Below, one piece after another: positions 1 to 9,895 of a stretch of 64,000 bases of DNA. The translations under genes and the position numbers were made by a program. The first letter of the stretch is position 1; the number at the start of each line of letters is the position of its first letter. Origin of the DNA: Bettongia penicillata ogilbyi (lineage: Eukaryota; Chordata; Mammalia; Diprotodontia; Potoroidae); assembly GCA_023548195.1 (NCBI GenBank), contig JAJHZJ010000335.1:3815967-3879966 (forward strand), written 5' to 3'. The notes beneath the pieces were generated by a model. That model ran no database searches, was not told the origin of the DNA, and worked only from the letters and a program-made list of their open reading frames with translations.

Positions 1-1004
1 GCACTTACTTATTCTACTCAAAGGTCCAGAATAGAAACAAGGGTGGTGATCAAAGGGATTCCCAATTATCACAAGACAGAATAGGAAAATAAGCTGTGAG
101 GTAAATATAACAGATGAATGATAAAAAATAAAAAAGAAGGATAAAGAATAGCGAATAATAAAACACTGTAATGTGACCATGCAAATATCTGATCAATTAA
201 CCAAGACAAGGGCTGAGGAGCTGGTCTTTCAGAATGGGAGACAAAACTTGGGGAGAAAAGTCCTTTGAAGATGATGTCCTGTACATGTGTACAGCCAGAA
301 CGCATGGATGACTCTTGGGCTCCAGCTTCTCTCTAGTTTTTAATTTTGCTTTTTGGTCTTTCAGATGGAGCTCCTGATCTTGGGCAACCATGGATCTTGG
401 ACAGTTCTCTGGGTGAATGATCACCTGGAAAAATAAAAAGCAGTAAATTCTTTTACTGAAAACAGTAAATAACGTTGTAAGATTAGGATTTGGAACTAAA
501 AAGACTTTAGAGACTATCTCTTTAAAACCGTCTCTTTAGCAGAGAAGCCAGGGGTCAGGGAAATGAAGGGATGTTCCCAATGTCACATAGCTGTGGAACT
601 CTCCTTATAACAGCCTAATGAAATGGATAATAGAAACATCTCCCATTATGCCCCATTATAATCCACATTTTCTTGAAGAGGCAACCAAGTCTCAGCTGAG
701 ATTGAAAAACAGCTGCCTTGACCTTCAGACCACTGCTCTTTCCAATACATGATGCTGTCTTGCCCTCAGTAATAGGAATACTATTATTTCTCCTCTCAAA
801 AATACCTGAAAGGTGAGCCTCTGACAGGTCACCTGACAGGTGATCATATGACCTCTCAGTGCCCAAGAATGCTATCTGAAACTGTAGTTTCCAGAGCTGA
901 CACCAATCTGCTTTGAGAGAAGGAACTCCTCACTGGAACAATATTCCTCCACCAATAAAATCACAGGTCTGGTTAAATAATAATAATAATAGATAACGCT
1001 GTAG

Positions 1005-1455
1005 CAGAGGAGGGAATTGAATAGCCAGAAAATATCCAGAGAAGGACAACTATAATTTTGAAGGGCCTGAAGTCCTTGTCACATGAGGAAAATTTGAAGG
1101 CACTAGAGGTGAAGGGAAACTTCGTGGAAACTATCTGCAAATATCTGAAGGTCTCTCGTGGGGAGAAGAAATTCAACTTTTGGGTTTGATTATAAGAGGT
1201 AGCACCAGAAGCAATGGATGCAAGATGTAAAGATGCATATTTACACTCAATGTGAGGACAATTCCTGGAGCTGTCCAAAAGTACACTGGATACCTCAGGG
1301 AGCCATGGCTCAGGCCTCTAGCCCTTTTGGAGTTCTATGAGCAGAGACTGGCTGACCACTTGTTGGGATGTAACAGTGTGAATTCCTTTTATATATAGGG
1401 TGGATGAAATAGATGCTGAGGTCCCTTCTGACTCTGGGAATTCTGTGAATTTGGG
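1005..1455 (+). mobile_element. L3 (CR1-clade) LINE 3' end, unit 1
   Basis: Contains the recognisable L3/CR1 3' region: CCAGAGAAGGACAACTA, TGAAGGCACTAGAG, ATCTGAAGGTC, AGAGACTGGCTGACCACTTG, and a tail with GGTGGATGAAATAGATGCTG, GAGGTCCCTTCTGACTCT and ATTCTGTGAATT. Repeated at the matching position in units 2 and 3, so it predates the tandem duplication. Confidence 0.75.
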
Positions 1456-1559
1456 AAATCCATGACTAATAGAATCTAGTTTTCTTTCCAAACCTCTATT
1501 ATTAGAAATTCCTAAGAACTCTTTCTGGTCTAAGTTATGTCTCAGTTATAGCTTCACCA

Positions 1560-1765
1560 TTTCACAGAATAACAGGATTTAAAGCTAGGAAATATATTAC
1601 GCATCGTATACACCAAGATCCCTTATGATACAATTAAGGAAGTTAAGGCAAAGAGGAAAATTACTCACACAAAGATCTCCACACAGGTAAAAAAATTCCA
1701 GAGTCAAAGTCAAACACAGAACCTCTGACTCCAAATCCAAGACTCCTATAGAATAACACACAACC
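1560..1765 (+). mobile_element. MIR/CORE-type SINE, unit 1
   Basis: SINE-like 'cover' sequence with AGGAAGTTAAGGCAAAGAGG, a TTACTCACACAAAGA segment and ACCTCTGACTCCAAATCCAA. Counterparts at 9995-10195 and 19575-19775. Confidence 0.6.
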
Positions 1766-1784
1766 TTAGCTAATTTGGAAGTTG

Positions 1785-1960
1785 CAGGGAACCTCAGCCA
1801 CCATATAATCTAATCCATACCCCAAATAAAGAACATCCACCAGGAGATATTTGTGCAATCATCTAGATTGTTCTTGAAGACCTCCAATGAGGGTGACCTC
1901 ATGTATTTGATCCCAAAGGTACTAATTACACTTTTTAAGGAAGTTTTCAATAGGACTATC
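1785..1960 (-). mobile_element. Inverted L3 fragment, unit 1
   Basis: Reads as an L3 segment in reverse: CAGGGAACCTCAGCCACCAT, TCTTGAAGACCTCCAATGAG and the TTAAGGAAGTTTT stretch. Counterparts at 10205-10390 and 19790-19975. It forms a loose inverted pair with the plus-oriented L3 tail about 300-800 bp to its left. Confidence 0.6.
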
Positions 1961-2539
1961 CAGAAGTGGGGAACCTATGGCCTGGAGGCCACATTTGGCT
2001 CTCCAGGTCTGAGAGTATGACCCTTTAACTGAATTCTAATTTCACAGAACTAACCCAAGAATCTGTTCTGGGAAGTTTGGATTCAATCAAAGGGTCTCCC
2101 TTGGGGACCACATGTGTTTCAAGGCCACAGTTTCCCCACAACTGGCTGAGAATTTAAAAGTATCTCTGTGGACACTATGGAGACCAACCCTTTCATTTTA
2201 CAGTTCAGTCACCTGAGGAACAGAGAGATTAGGGGAATTGGTGAAGGTCATAGAGACATAGGATTCCCAACAGCTATCTTGAATTACCTCCTGTGTCGCC
2301 CCCTTTTCTACACTCTCCACTCAAGTGAAACTGATCTTAGTACTCATAACCACCAAGCTGTCTCCTGACTCTGCCTTTCACTGGTTGAAACCTCCTCACA
2401 CTGATCTATTAGAACTCTCTCCTTCAAGGATCAATCAAAGACTATCTTCACCATAAAGCTTTTCCTGACCTTATGCTCAGCTCCTTCTGCCTGTCCCTCT
2501 CCCCAATTATCTTGGATCTAGGTTTGCCTTTTATCCTTC

Positions 2540-2680
2540 TTCATGTTTACATGATCCCCCTACAAGGAAGTAAACTCCTCAAAGGCAATGACTAATTTTG
2601 GTCCTTGTTTCCCAAGCACCCTGGCAGTACAATGGCATACAGCAGGTGCTTAATAAATGCCTCTTGGTTTCTTATTCGTA
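2540..2680 (+). mobile_element. L2-type LINE 3' tail, unit 1
   Basis: Contains AAAGGCAATGACTAATTTTG, CCTGGCAGTACAATGG and CAGGTGCTTAATAAATGCC, the usual 3' end of L2-like elements. Counterparts at 11000-11125 and 20480-20610. Confidence 0.65.
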
Positions 2681-3439
2681 GAGGGAGTCTCTGAGCATAA
2701 ATGGGGTCTTACACAATGAGCCTTGTGAAGACCCTCAAATTCTGGGCTAGAAAACAACAGGAACAAAGAAGAAGAAAGAAGGGAAAAGGTCTTTTTGGAG
2801 GACTAGGCTGGCTCAGGGGGAGCGGTGCTCTCAGCCCACACCGTCCCTTAGCCCAGGCCTTGCCCCATCTCACCTGGGCCAGAACAAATCTGGGGGAATT
2901 CCTGGCACATGATAGAGAACAATTCTTCTCTCTATATACAAATATGATAAAACTATCTGGAATCATATATAAGTTTAGCAGATACTGCTTCCAACTCTGA
3001 GGGCTTACATCTATGAATGTGTGTACATGAATTAATAATCAGGGCTGGAAGGAATTATTGAGGGTTATGATGTCTTGGTATTCCATTGCTCCCAGGCCTG
3101 CTTACTAACTGATGTTGGGGAAAGCTTTAGTGGGGAAGGAGAAACCAAGCATGTACTTTTTGAATCACCTTCTCTTTTTCACCTGCCCCTACCTGACAAT
3201 TGGAACATTCTTGCTACCTTGGAGAGGAACTGAAAGACAAGGGTCCAACTTCTTTTGCTGAGATGGATCTATCTGGATTGTCTTAAAGTTGCCCATAAGA
3301 GCTATTGCTGATCTCCAATGATCAGCCCAGCAACTTTCAGCTACCTTGACATACTTATAATAACATCTCTTGGATTCTCTTTGTGTTTTGCCTCATTAAT
3401 CGGGGTGAAAGCACAAATGGAGACTGTTCCTTTCAAAAA

Positions 3440-3685
3440 AGTCTCCCTAGAAATTACCTAGTGCAGGCCTCCTAAAGATTCATCCTACAAATGCTTATTC
3501 TGGCTATATTGAGACAAGACCAAATAATCTTTTCTCCCAAGTTCTACTAAGGGAGGAACTGTGAAAAGAAGTAAAATTACTTACCCAAGATCACACTAGT
3601 AATGCGTAGCAAAGTCAGGATTTAAATCACAGCTTCTAGCCCCAACTGGACAGTTCTTTCAACTACATCACTTACAATGTAGTTA
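3440..3685 (+). mobile_element. MIR/THER-type SINE remnant, unit 1
   Basis: Interrupted SINE remnant: AAATTACCTAGTGCAGGCCT, then AATTACTTACCCAAGATCAC and a CAAAGTCAGGATTTAAATC segment. Counterparts at 11870-12150 and 21370-21615; unit 1 lacks part of the middle present in units 2 and 3. Confidence 0.5.
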
Positions 3686-4059
3686 GTCTTCCCCTGCACA
3701 GAAAGCATCACCAGAGGAGGCTTACTGAGATAACATAGCAAGAAATAAGAACCAGGAGGACATTTCTCTACTGAGATCACAGTATGAAAATGGTAAATTC
3801 ACAGAGCACCAAGATCTCATGCCTGGGTTAGTTCAGCAATAAATGAAGAATTAAAAAAAAACAGGATTTAAGAAACACCTTGACCACTTTCACTAGCCAG
3901 TCATGAAAATGAAGCTAATTTATAAAAAATTTCCTAAGATTAGATGATCTTGACGATGCTGATCATTTTATCCCTCCCAGACATGCCTGAGAGAAGAACA
4001 ACTGTGAAATTCATTGATTTCTAGAAGGAAGGATCTGACTGACATCAAATGGCTAAAAA

Positions 4060-4470
4060 GTACTTTATTGGCCACATGATCTGAGAAGGACTCAGCTAAA
4101 GAGTTTCCGTCTCTCTGTTAGTGAGTGGCAGGAAAGTTAATTGCCCCAGTCTGGGGGCATCAGCTAAAGAAGAACTAGGGCCTGAGGACACCCTGCCTGT
4201 GCCCACCTCAGGAGGTGGATTAGGGAAGCCAATTCACCACCTCCCTCCTTGAGATGCAAGCTACATTCTCATCCAGGGCTTAGCAATCTGCTTTTAAAGC
4301 TACCGACCTTTAGAAGGATCAGAAGCAATTATTGCTACACTGAGGAAGCCTTAAGTTGATGAGATAGAAAACTGAAATCAGGGAATTGAGGTCCCCGTGG
4401 CTTCCTTTCATTCCTATCAAGGACCTTTCCCCAGTAGACTAAGAGGAATTTAGAGATTAATTAGTCCAGT
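4060..4470 (-). promoter_or_regulatory. Candidate OR upstream control block, unit 1 copy
   Basis: Stretch retained in all three tandem units and in the inverted copy at 29110-29510, always about 3.5-4.5 kb upstream of an OR start codon in gene orientation (for this copy, of the gene expected just left of the window). OR promoters and non-coding first exons typically lie kilobases upstream of the coding exon, so this is a plausible promoter or 5' exon region. No core promoter motif was identified with certainty; retention alone is the argument. Confidence 0.3.
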
Positions 4471-4680
4471 CACAAATCTTGGACTTCTACCAGGGCACCA
4501 TTTGATGAGTCTCTTCCTCCTACCTCAGAATCAGATTGGGGAAAGGGTGTCTCTCCCCATCTGGTCCACACTTCATCCTCAGATGACCTCATGGTGCTGA
4601 CTAAAAAGCTATAAGCGACTTCTTGGGCCTATTACATGCACTCTAATTTTCCTTTGCATCACCCATACATATCAGCATGT

Positions 4681-4715
<35 letters not shown>

Positions 4716-4776
4716 AGGAGATGGACAGGAATAGGAAGCAGAGGAGAGGGAAAGAGAGAAAGACAGAGAGAGAGAG

Positions 4777-4834
<58 letters not shown>
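4681..4834 (+). repeat. (CA)n followed by (GA)n microsatellite, unit 1
   Basis: Pure CA dinucleotides at about 4682-4713, a short spacer, then a GA-rich and finally pure GA tract to 4834. The unit 2 counterpart (13140-13290) is degenerate and the unit 3 counterpart (22609-22655) is pure GA only. Confidence 0.95.
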
Positions 4835-4835
<1 letters not shown>

Positions 4836-5632
4836 ATACACCCATAACGAAAAGGTTCTATGAAGATTAACCTATATATGGCCAGAAAAGAATGGTGATA
4901 TTTCACTCAGACTCCACCAGACATGCTCCCAAAATCAGCAAATGCTAACACTAGGAAATATCTCAGAGATCTTTTAGTCCAGGAGTATGTTGGAGACAGC
5001 TCAAATTGGTTAATATGGGGCAATTGTTAAAGTGTCAGAGGGAAAAGAGACACCTTAGAAACTGGCAAGCACGGCAGATTAGGGCTTAATGTACTGTTTT
5101 ATTACTTGTCTAGGGCTAAGAAAATGATGGGAAATTAAGTGACTGAAGCTTGATTTGAACTGAGGTCTTCCTGACCTTGGGTCTTAATCTCTATCTACTG
5201 TGCCATCTTGCAGTCAATATCAATAGGCTCAATGTGGAAAAAATCTATTAAGAAGAAAATTAATAAGGATAAATATAAAGCCTTCTGCTGATGTCCCAAA
5301 AAATCAATTTCAGAGGTATATGAAGTGAAAGACAGAGAAAGAAAGCAGTTCGATTGAAAGAGATTTGAACACTTTAGCTGGTTCAAGTTTATTTAGAGTA
5401 AACAGTTTGCCATGGTAGCCAAAGGAGCTCCTGCTATCTTAGATTGAATCAGAAATGGAAGAATAATCAAGAATGGGGAGGGGTGATAGCATTGCCACGT
5501 GGCTGAAGCACTGAATTCAATTCAGGGACCTCTCCTTTAGAAGGAGATAGATAGACTGACAAGTGACCAGAAGAGATTGTGCCAGGGACATGAAATTATG
5601 ACAGTTGAAAGACCTGAAGATGTGTAGCCTAG

Positions 5633-6130
5633 AGAAGGGAAGGGAAAGGAAAAGAAGGAAAGAAAAAAGAAGGGAAGGCAAAAGAAAATAAGGGAAGAAA
5701 AACAAGGAAAAGGAAGAAAAGGGAAGGGGGAAAGAAGGCAAGGGGAAAAAAGGAAGAGAAGGGAAGCAATAGGTAGGGTAGGGAAGGTCGAAAAGGGAAG
5801 GCAGGGAAGACAGGGAAGGTAAAAGAATGGGGAAAAGGGAAGAGAAGGCAAGGGAAGGGGGGAAGGGAAGGGAAGGGAAGGGAAGGAAAGGGAAGGAAAG
5901 GGAAGGGAAGGGAAGGGGGGAAGGGAAGGGAAGGGAAGGGAAGGGAAGGGAAGGGAAGGGAAGGGAAGGGAAGGGAAGGGAAGGGAAGGGAAGGGAAGCA
6001 ATAGGTAGGGTAGGGAAGGCAGGGAAGACAGGGAAGGTAAAAGAATGGGGAAAAGGGAAGAGAAGGCAAGGGAAGGGGGGGAAGGGAAGGCAAGGGAAGG
6101 GAACACAAGGGAAGAGGGGAAAGAGAAGGT
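5633..6130 (+). repeat. (GGGAA)n polypurine array, unit 1
   Basis: About 500 bp of almost pure purine on the plus strand. Degenerate GAAAA/GGGAA at the edges leads to a near-perfect GGGAA pentamer array, with a longest clean run at about 5930-5998. A module of about 105 bp (GCAATAGGTAGGGTAGGGAAGG and following) occurs twice, at about 5767-5871 and 5998-6098, on both sides of the clean array. Long open frames across it are low-complexity artefacts, not genes. Confidence 0.97.
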
Positions 6131-6329
6131 AAGCCAATCTTCTCAGAACCGTTCTCCGTGTTCTCTCAAGTTCCTTAACTATGGGACTACTTAGGACCTT
6201 TCAAGTCCACATTGCTACTGTTTCCCCTCCTCCACCACCTAATACCCCTCTGAGAAAACCCCAAATATTGTCCTACATTTGATCAGAAACAAGGGATTCC
6301 ACGTCCTCGATTTTAAGGACACCTCCCTG

Positions 6330-6500
6330 TAATCATAATAATAAACGAAATGTGCTTAGCACTTGAAAGTTTCAAAAACCTTTTACAAAAAATGATCTCA
6401 TTTGAGCCTTGCAAAAAAAGGCTCTGAAATAGGTACTGCAGATAGCATAAGACACCTTACCTATAAGGCAACTGGGGGTGAGAGAGGTTCAGTAAGTTGG
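6330..6500 (-). mobile_element. MIR/CORE-type SINE, unit 1
   Basis: In reverse orientation: the TTTACAAAAAATGATCTCAT segment, then GAAATAGGTACTGCAGATAG and a GAGAGAGGTTCAGTAAGTTG stretch. Counterpart at 14755-14930. Confidence 0.6.
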
Positions 6501-6709
6501 CCATCATGATCACAAAAGGCATGAGACATCAAGAGAGCAGAAATGAGTCCCTTGGAACTTGCTAGACTCTTTTACACTCTATCCATTATACCCTACTCCT
6601 GTGCAGAGAATGATAGAGTTACTTACTCTTCTTTACAGACCAAGAAACAGGATAACTTGTCCCTCTTTTCTGGTATCAACAAACAAATAGGTGGCATAAG
6701 TGATAGAAT

Positions 6710-6940
6710 TGGAGGTGGATGAATTGGAATATCTGAGTTCACATCCTGATGCAGACGTTTCTCCATGGAAGGTAACTTTTGCAAAGTCACCTAACCATTC
6801 TCAGCCTCAGTTTCCTCATTTGTAAAATGGACCTCCCAAGTTTGTCAGTAGAATCAAATGACATAACACATGTAAGGCACCTTAGGAACCTAAGGAACTC
6901 TATTTGCTGTTATTAAAGAGCCAGTTATCATCATTATTAT
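6710..6940 (+). mobile_element. tRNA/CORE-type SINE, unit 1
   Basis: Plus-oriented SINE with TGAGTTCACATCCTGATGC, AACCATTCTCAGCCTCAGTT, a TCCTCATTTGTAAAATGGAC segment and ATGACATAACACATGTAAGG. Counterpart at 15140-15375. Confidence 0.65.
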
Positions 6941-7507
6941 TGGTACAACTGGTCCTGGAATCCATCTCTCCCAATTCTATGTTCTTTCATGATTGACTAA
7001 GGACTGAAATTCCCTGAACCTCACCTAACCAAGTATTTCAGAAAACTATGTCAGTGGATTCAGATTATCTGATATACTAGGTAGTTAAAAGTCATTTATT
7101 TTCGCCCTGAGGAATAAATCACGAGGCTTGCTTTAGAGTATTGAGCTTTTCTTTAGTAACAACAATACCTTTTATATAGTTTTATAGTATTTGTGCAGGT
7201 TTGCTTTTTTGGAAGCAAAATTAAGTGACTTGCCCAGAGTCACACAGCTAATAAGGGTCTTTATATGCCCAGACACAATCACATATATTAAATGTATATC
7301 TAAAAAATTGGAATCCATAACAAAACTTATATGAGCACAATAACAGAAATTTTCCATGACCTCTGTGTTCAGAGAAAGGTGATTTGAATATCTCTTGAAG
7401 TCCTATCATTGGTAAGAGTATCCACTGTGTTGCATTCAGTTCTACTTCTCCTAGCTTCACCCATTCCAGTTCAGGATAAATTAATGGCAGGCAGTCTTAC
7501 ACAACTC

Positions 7508-8437
7508 TCATGCCTCCCCTTGTCTCAGTGCCCTGACCCACAGCTTCCTCATGGCATTCTTCACTTCAGCATTCCTCAAGGAATAGATGACTGGGTTGAG
7601 GAGGGGAGTGATCACTGTGTAGAACACGGCCACCATCTTGTCCAAGGAGCACGTGGTGTTGGGACGAAGGTAGATGAAGACACAGGGCCCAAAGAACAAG
7701 ATGACCACAGTGATGTGAGAAGCACAAGTGGAGAGGGCTTTCTGGCGTCCTTCCTTGCTGTGCCCCCTTAGGTGGAACAAGATAACACTGTAAGAGCTCA
7801 GGAGAATGATGAAGCTCACCACTGACAGGCTCCCCCCATTAGCCACAATAAGCAGCCCAGTGAAGAAGGTGTCAGTGCAGGCAAGTTCCAGCAGAGGGAG
7901 CACATCACAGAAATAATGGTCAATCACATTAGGGCCACAGAAGGGTAAAGGGATTAGGAGGAGAATTTGGGCAGTGGAGTGTACAAAGCCACTCAACCAG
8001 GCTATCCCCACCAGGAGATCACAAATCCAATGGTTCATAATAGTCACATAGTGCAGAGGCTTGCAGATGGCCAAGTATCGGTCATAAGCCATTATGATCA
8101 ATAGGAACATCTCAATGCCACCAAAGACATGGATGAAGAACACTTGTGTGATGCAGCCCTCTAGGGAGATGGATTTCCTCTCAACAAGTAAATCAGCAAT
8201 GAGTTTGGGGGAAGTGGTGGAGGAATAACAGATCTCCACAAAGGAGAAGTGGCTGAGAAAGAAATACATGGGGGTACCAAGACTCTTGCTGAAGTTGACA
8301 GTCAGTACAATGAGGGAATTCCCCAACACGATAGCCATGTACAAGCACAAAAACAGCACAAAGCAAATTCTCTGAATTTGTGGATTGGGAGAGAGTCCTA
8401 GAAAAATGAATTCTGTCACATTGCCAGTCTGCACCAT
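7508..8437 (-). CDS. Olfactory receptor, family 4 (OR4X-like), copy A
   Basis: Single-exon class A GPCR of 309 residues, expected at the ciliary membrane of olfactory neurons, binding odorants and coupling to the olfactory G protein. Visible OR hallmarks: N-glycosylation site NVT at residues 6-8, GN at 39-40 (TM1), PMYFFLS at 56-62 (TM2), MAYDRYLAIC at 116-125 (TM3/IL2), SY at 215-216 (TM5), KALSTCASH at 233-241 (TM6) and NPVIY at 281-285 (TM7). Cysteines 95 and 177 suit the conserved disulphide, with C167 and C187 as a second pair. Length is normal and no lesion is seen. The ATG at 8437 gives the usual short extracellular N-terminus. It differs from the copy at 17106-18035 at 11 residues, 10 of them between residues 17 and 152. 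The OR4X-like call is from recalled human sequences; another OR4 subfamily is possible. Ligand unknown. Confidence 0.96.
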   Translation of the reverse strand: MVQTGNVTEFIFLGLSPNPQIQRICFVLFLCLYMAIVLGNSLIVLTVNFSKSLGTPMYFFLSHFSFVEICYSSTTSPKLIADLLVERKSISLEGCITQVFFIHVFGGIEMFLLIIMAYDRYLAICKPLHYVTIMNHWICDLLVGIAWLSGFVHSTAQILLLIPLPFCGPNVIDHYFCDVLPLLELACTDTFFTGLLIVANGGSLSVVSFIILLSSYSVILFHLRGHSKEGRQKALSTCASHITVVILFFGPCVFIYLRPNTTCSLDKMVAVFYTVITPLLNPVIYSLRNAEVKNAMRKLWVRALRQGEA

Positions 8438-9454
8438 GGCTTCTGGTCCAAGAATTTATACCAGAGCACACAGTTTCCAAGGGGACTTTGGGCACTAACT
8501 TATTCTATTCAAAGGTCCAGAATAGAAACAAGGGTGGTGATCAAAGGGATTCCCAAGGATCACATAGACAGTACAGGAGAATAAGCTGTAAAATACACAT
8601 AACAGAACAATGATGAAAAAAAGAAGGGCAAAGGATAATGAACAAGAAGACACTGTGAGGTGACCATGTAAATTTCTGATCAATGAACCAAGGCAAGGGC
8701 TGAGGAGGTGGTCTTTCAGAATGGGAGATAAAACTTGGGGAGAGAAGTCCTTTGAAGACAATGTCTTATACAAATGAGCCAGAGGGGAGGAATGACTCTT
8801 AGGGCTCCAGCTTCTCTCTAGTTTTTAATTTTGCTTTTTGATCTTTCAGATGGAGCTCCTTCTCTTGGCCCACCATGTATCTTAGACAATTCTCTGAATG
8901 AAGGGTCATCTGAAAAAATAAAAAGCAATAAATCCTTTCATTGAAAAGAGTAGGATTAGTATTTGGAACTAAAAGAGACTTTGGAGACTATCTCTTTCAC
9001 ATCATCAGTTTTTCAGAGAAGCCAGGGGCCAGGGAAGTGAAGAGATGTGCCCAATGTCACACATCTATGGAACTCTCTTGATAACAGTCTAATTAAATGG
9101 GGAATAGAAATATCTGCCATTATGACCCATTATTACCCACATTTTATTAAAGAGGCCACTGAGTCTCAGTTGAGATTTAAAAGCAGCCATCTTGACCTTG
9201 GGACCACTGCTCTTTCTAATGCATGATGTTGCTTTGCCCTCTGTAATAGAAGTATTATTATCTCCACTCCCTCAAATATCTGACAGGTGACCCTGGGCAG
9301 ATCATACCCAGAATGTTCTCTGGAACTATTGTTTACAGAGCTGACACCAATAGGCTTGGAGATGAGCTCCTCAGTGGAAATATTCCTCTGCCCATGAAAT
9401 CACAGGTCTAGTTAAAAAAAACAATACCAATAATAACACAGTACCTAAGTAAGA

Positions 9455-9895
9455 AATTGAAACCCTTGAAAATATCCAGAGCAAGACAACCAGAATTTTG
9501 AAGGGCCAGAAGTCTTTCTCATATGAGGATAAGTTGAAGGAACTAGAGATGGTGAAGAGAAACATCATGGAAGCTGTCTACAAATATCTGAAGGTCTGTC
9601 ATGGGGAGAAGAAATTCATCTTTCAGGTTTGGTTCTAAAAGGTAGAACGAGGAGCAAGATGTAAAGATACACATTTACACTCAATATCAGGACAATTGGA
9701 GCTGTCCAAAAGTAGACTGGATACCTCAGTGAGCTGTGGCTGAGGCCCATCCCTTTGGAGCTCTGGAAGCAGAGGCTGGCTAACCACTTGTTGGGATGTA
9801 ACAGTGGGGACTTCTTTTATGTATAGGGTGGATGAGCTAGATGCTGAGATCCTTTCTCACTCTTGAATTCTATGAATTTGGGATTTCATAACTAA
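9455..9895 (+). mobile_element. L3 (CR1-clade) LINE 3' end, unit 2
   Basis: Paralogous copy of the L3 tail at 1005-1455, with the same motifs and substitution-level divergence. Confidence 0.75.

Larger units (their letters stand above)
1..8491 (+). repeat. Tandem segmental duplication, unit 1 (OR-bearing)
   Basis: The sequence from position 1 aligns with 8492 onward and again with 18090 onward, with matching order of SINEs, L3/L2 tails, CA/GA tracts, the GGGAA array and an OR gene. The unit contains the OR gene at 7508-8437 at its right end. Position 1 corresponds to the point 55 bp upstream of the start codon in the next unit, so this unit begins in the 5' flank of a gene lying outside the window. 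It is about 1.1 kb shorter than unit 2 because of an indel near 7250. Confidence 0.93.

Noticed and set aside
4643..4906. Ser/Leu-rich and Arg/Glu-rich open frames over CA/GA tracts here and at 13072-13357, 26838-27144 and 50839-51081
   Set aside because: Low-complexity microsatellite translations.
5517..6137. Long open frames rich in Pro/Ser/Leu/Phe (minus) and Gly/Lys/Glu/Arg (plus) across the GGGAA arrays here and at 14003-14654
   Set aside because: They are direct translations of a pentanucleotide repeat that is open in several frames on both strands, with no start context or conserved domain.
7409..7771. Plus-strand open frame of about 120 codons opposite the OR gene, with a near-identical one at 17034-17369
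   Set aside because: Antisense shadow of the OR 3' coding region; preserved only because that region is nearly identical in the two copies.
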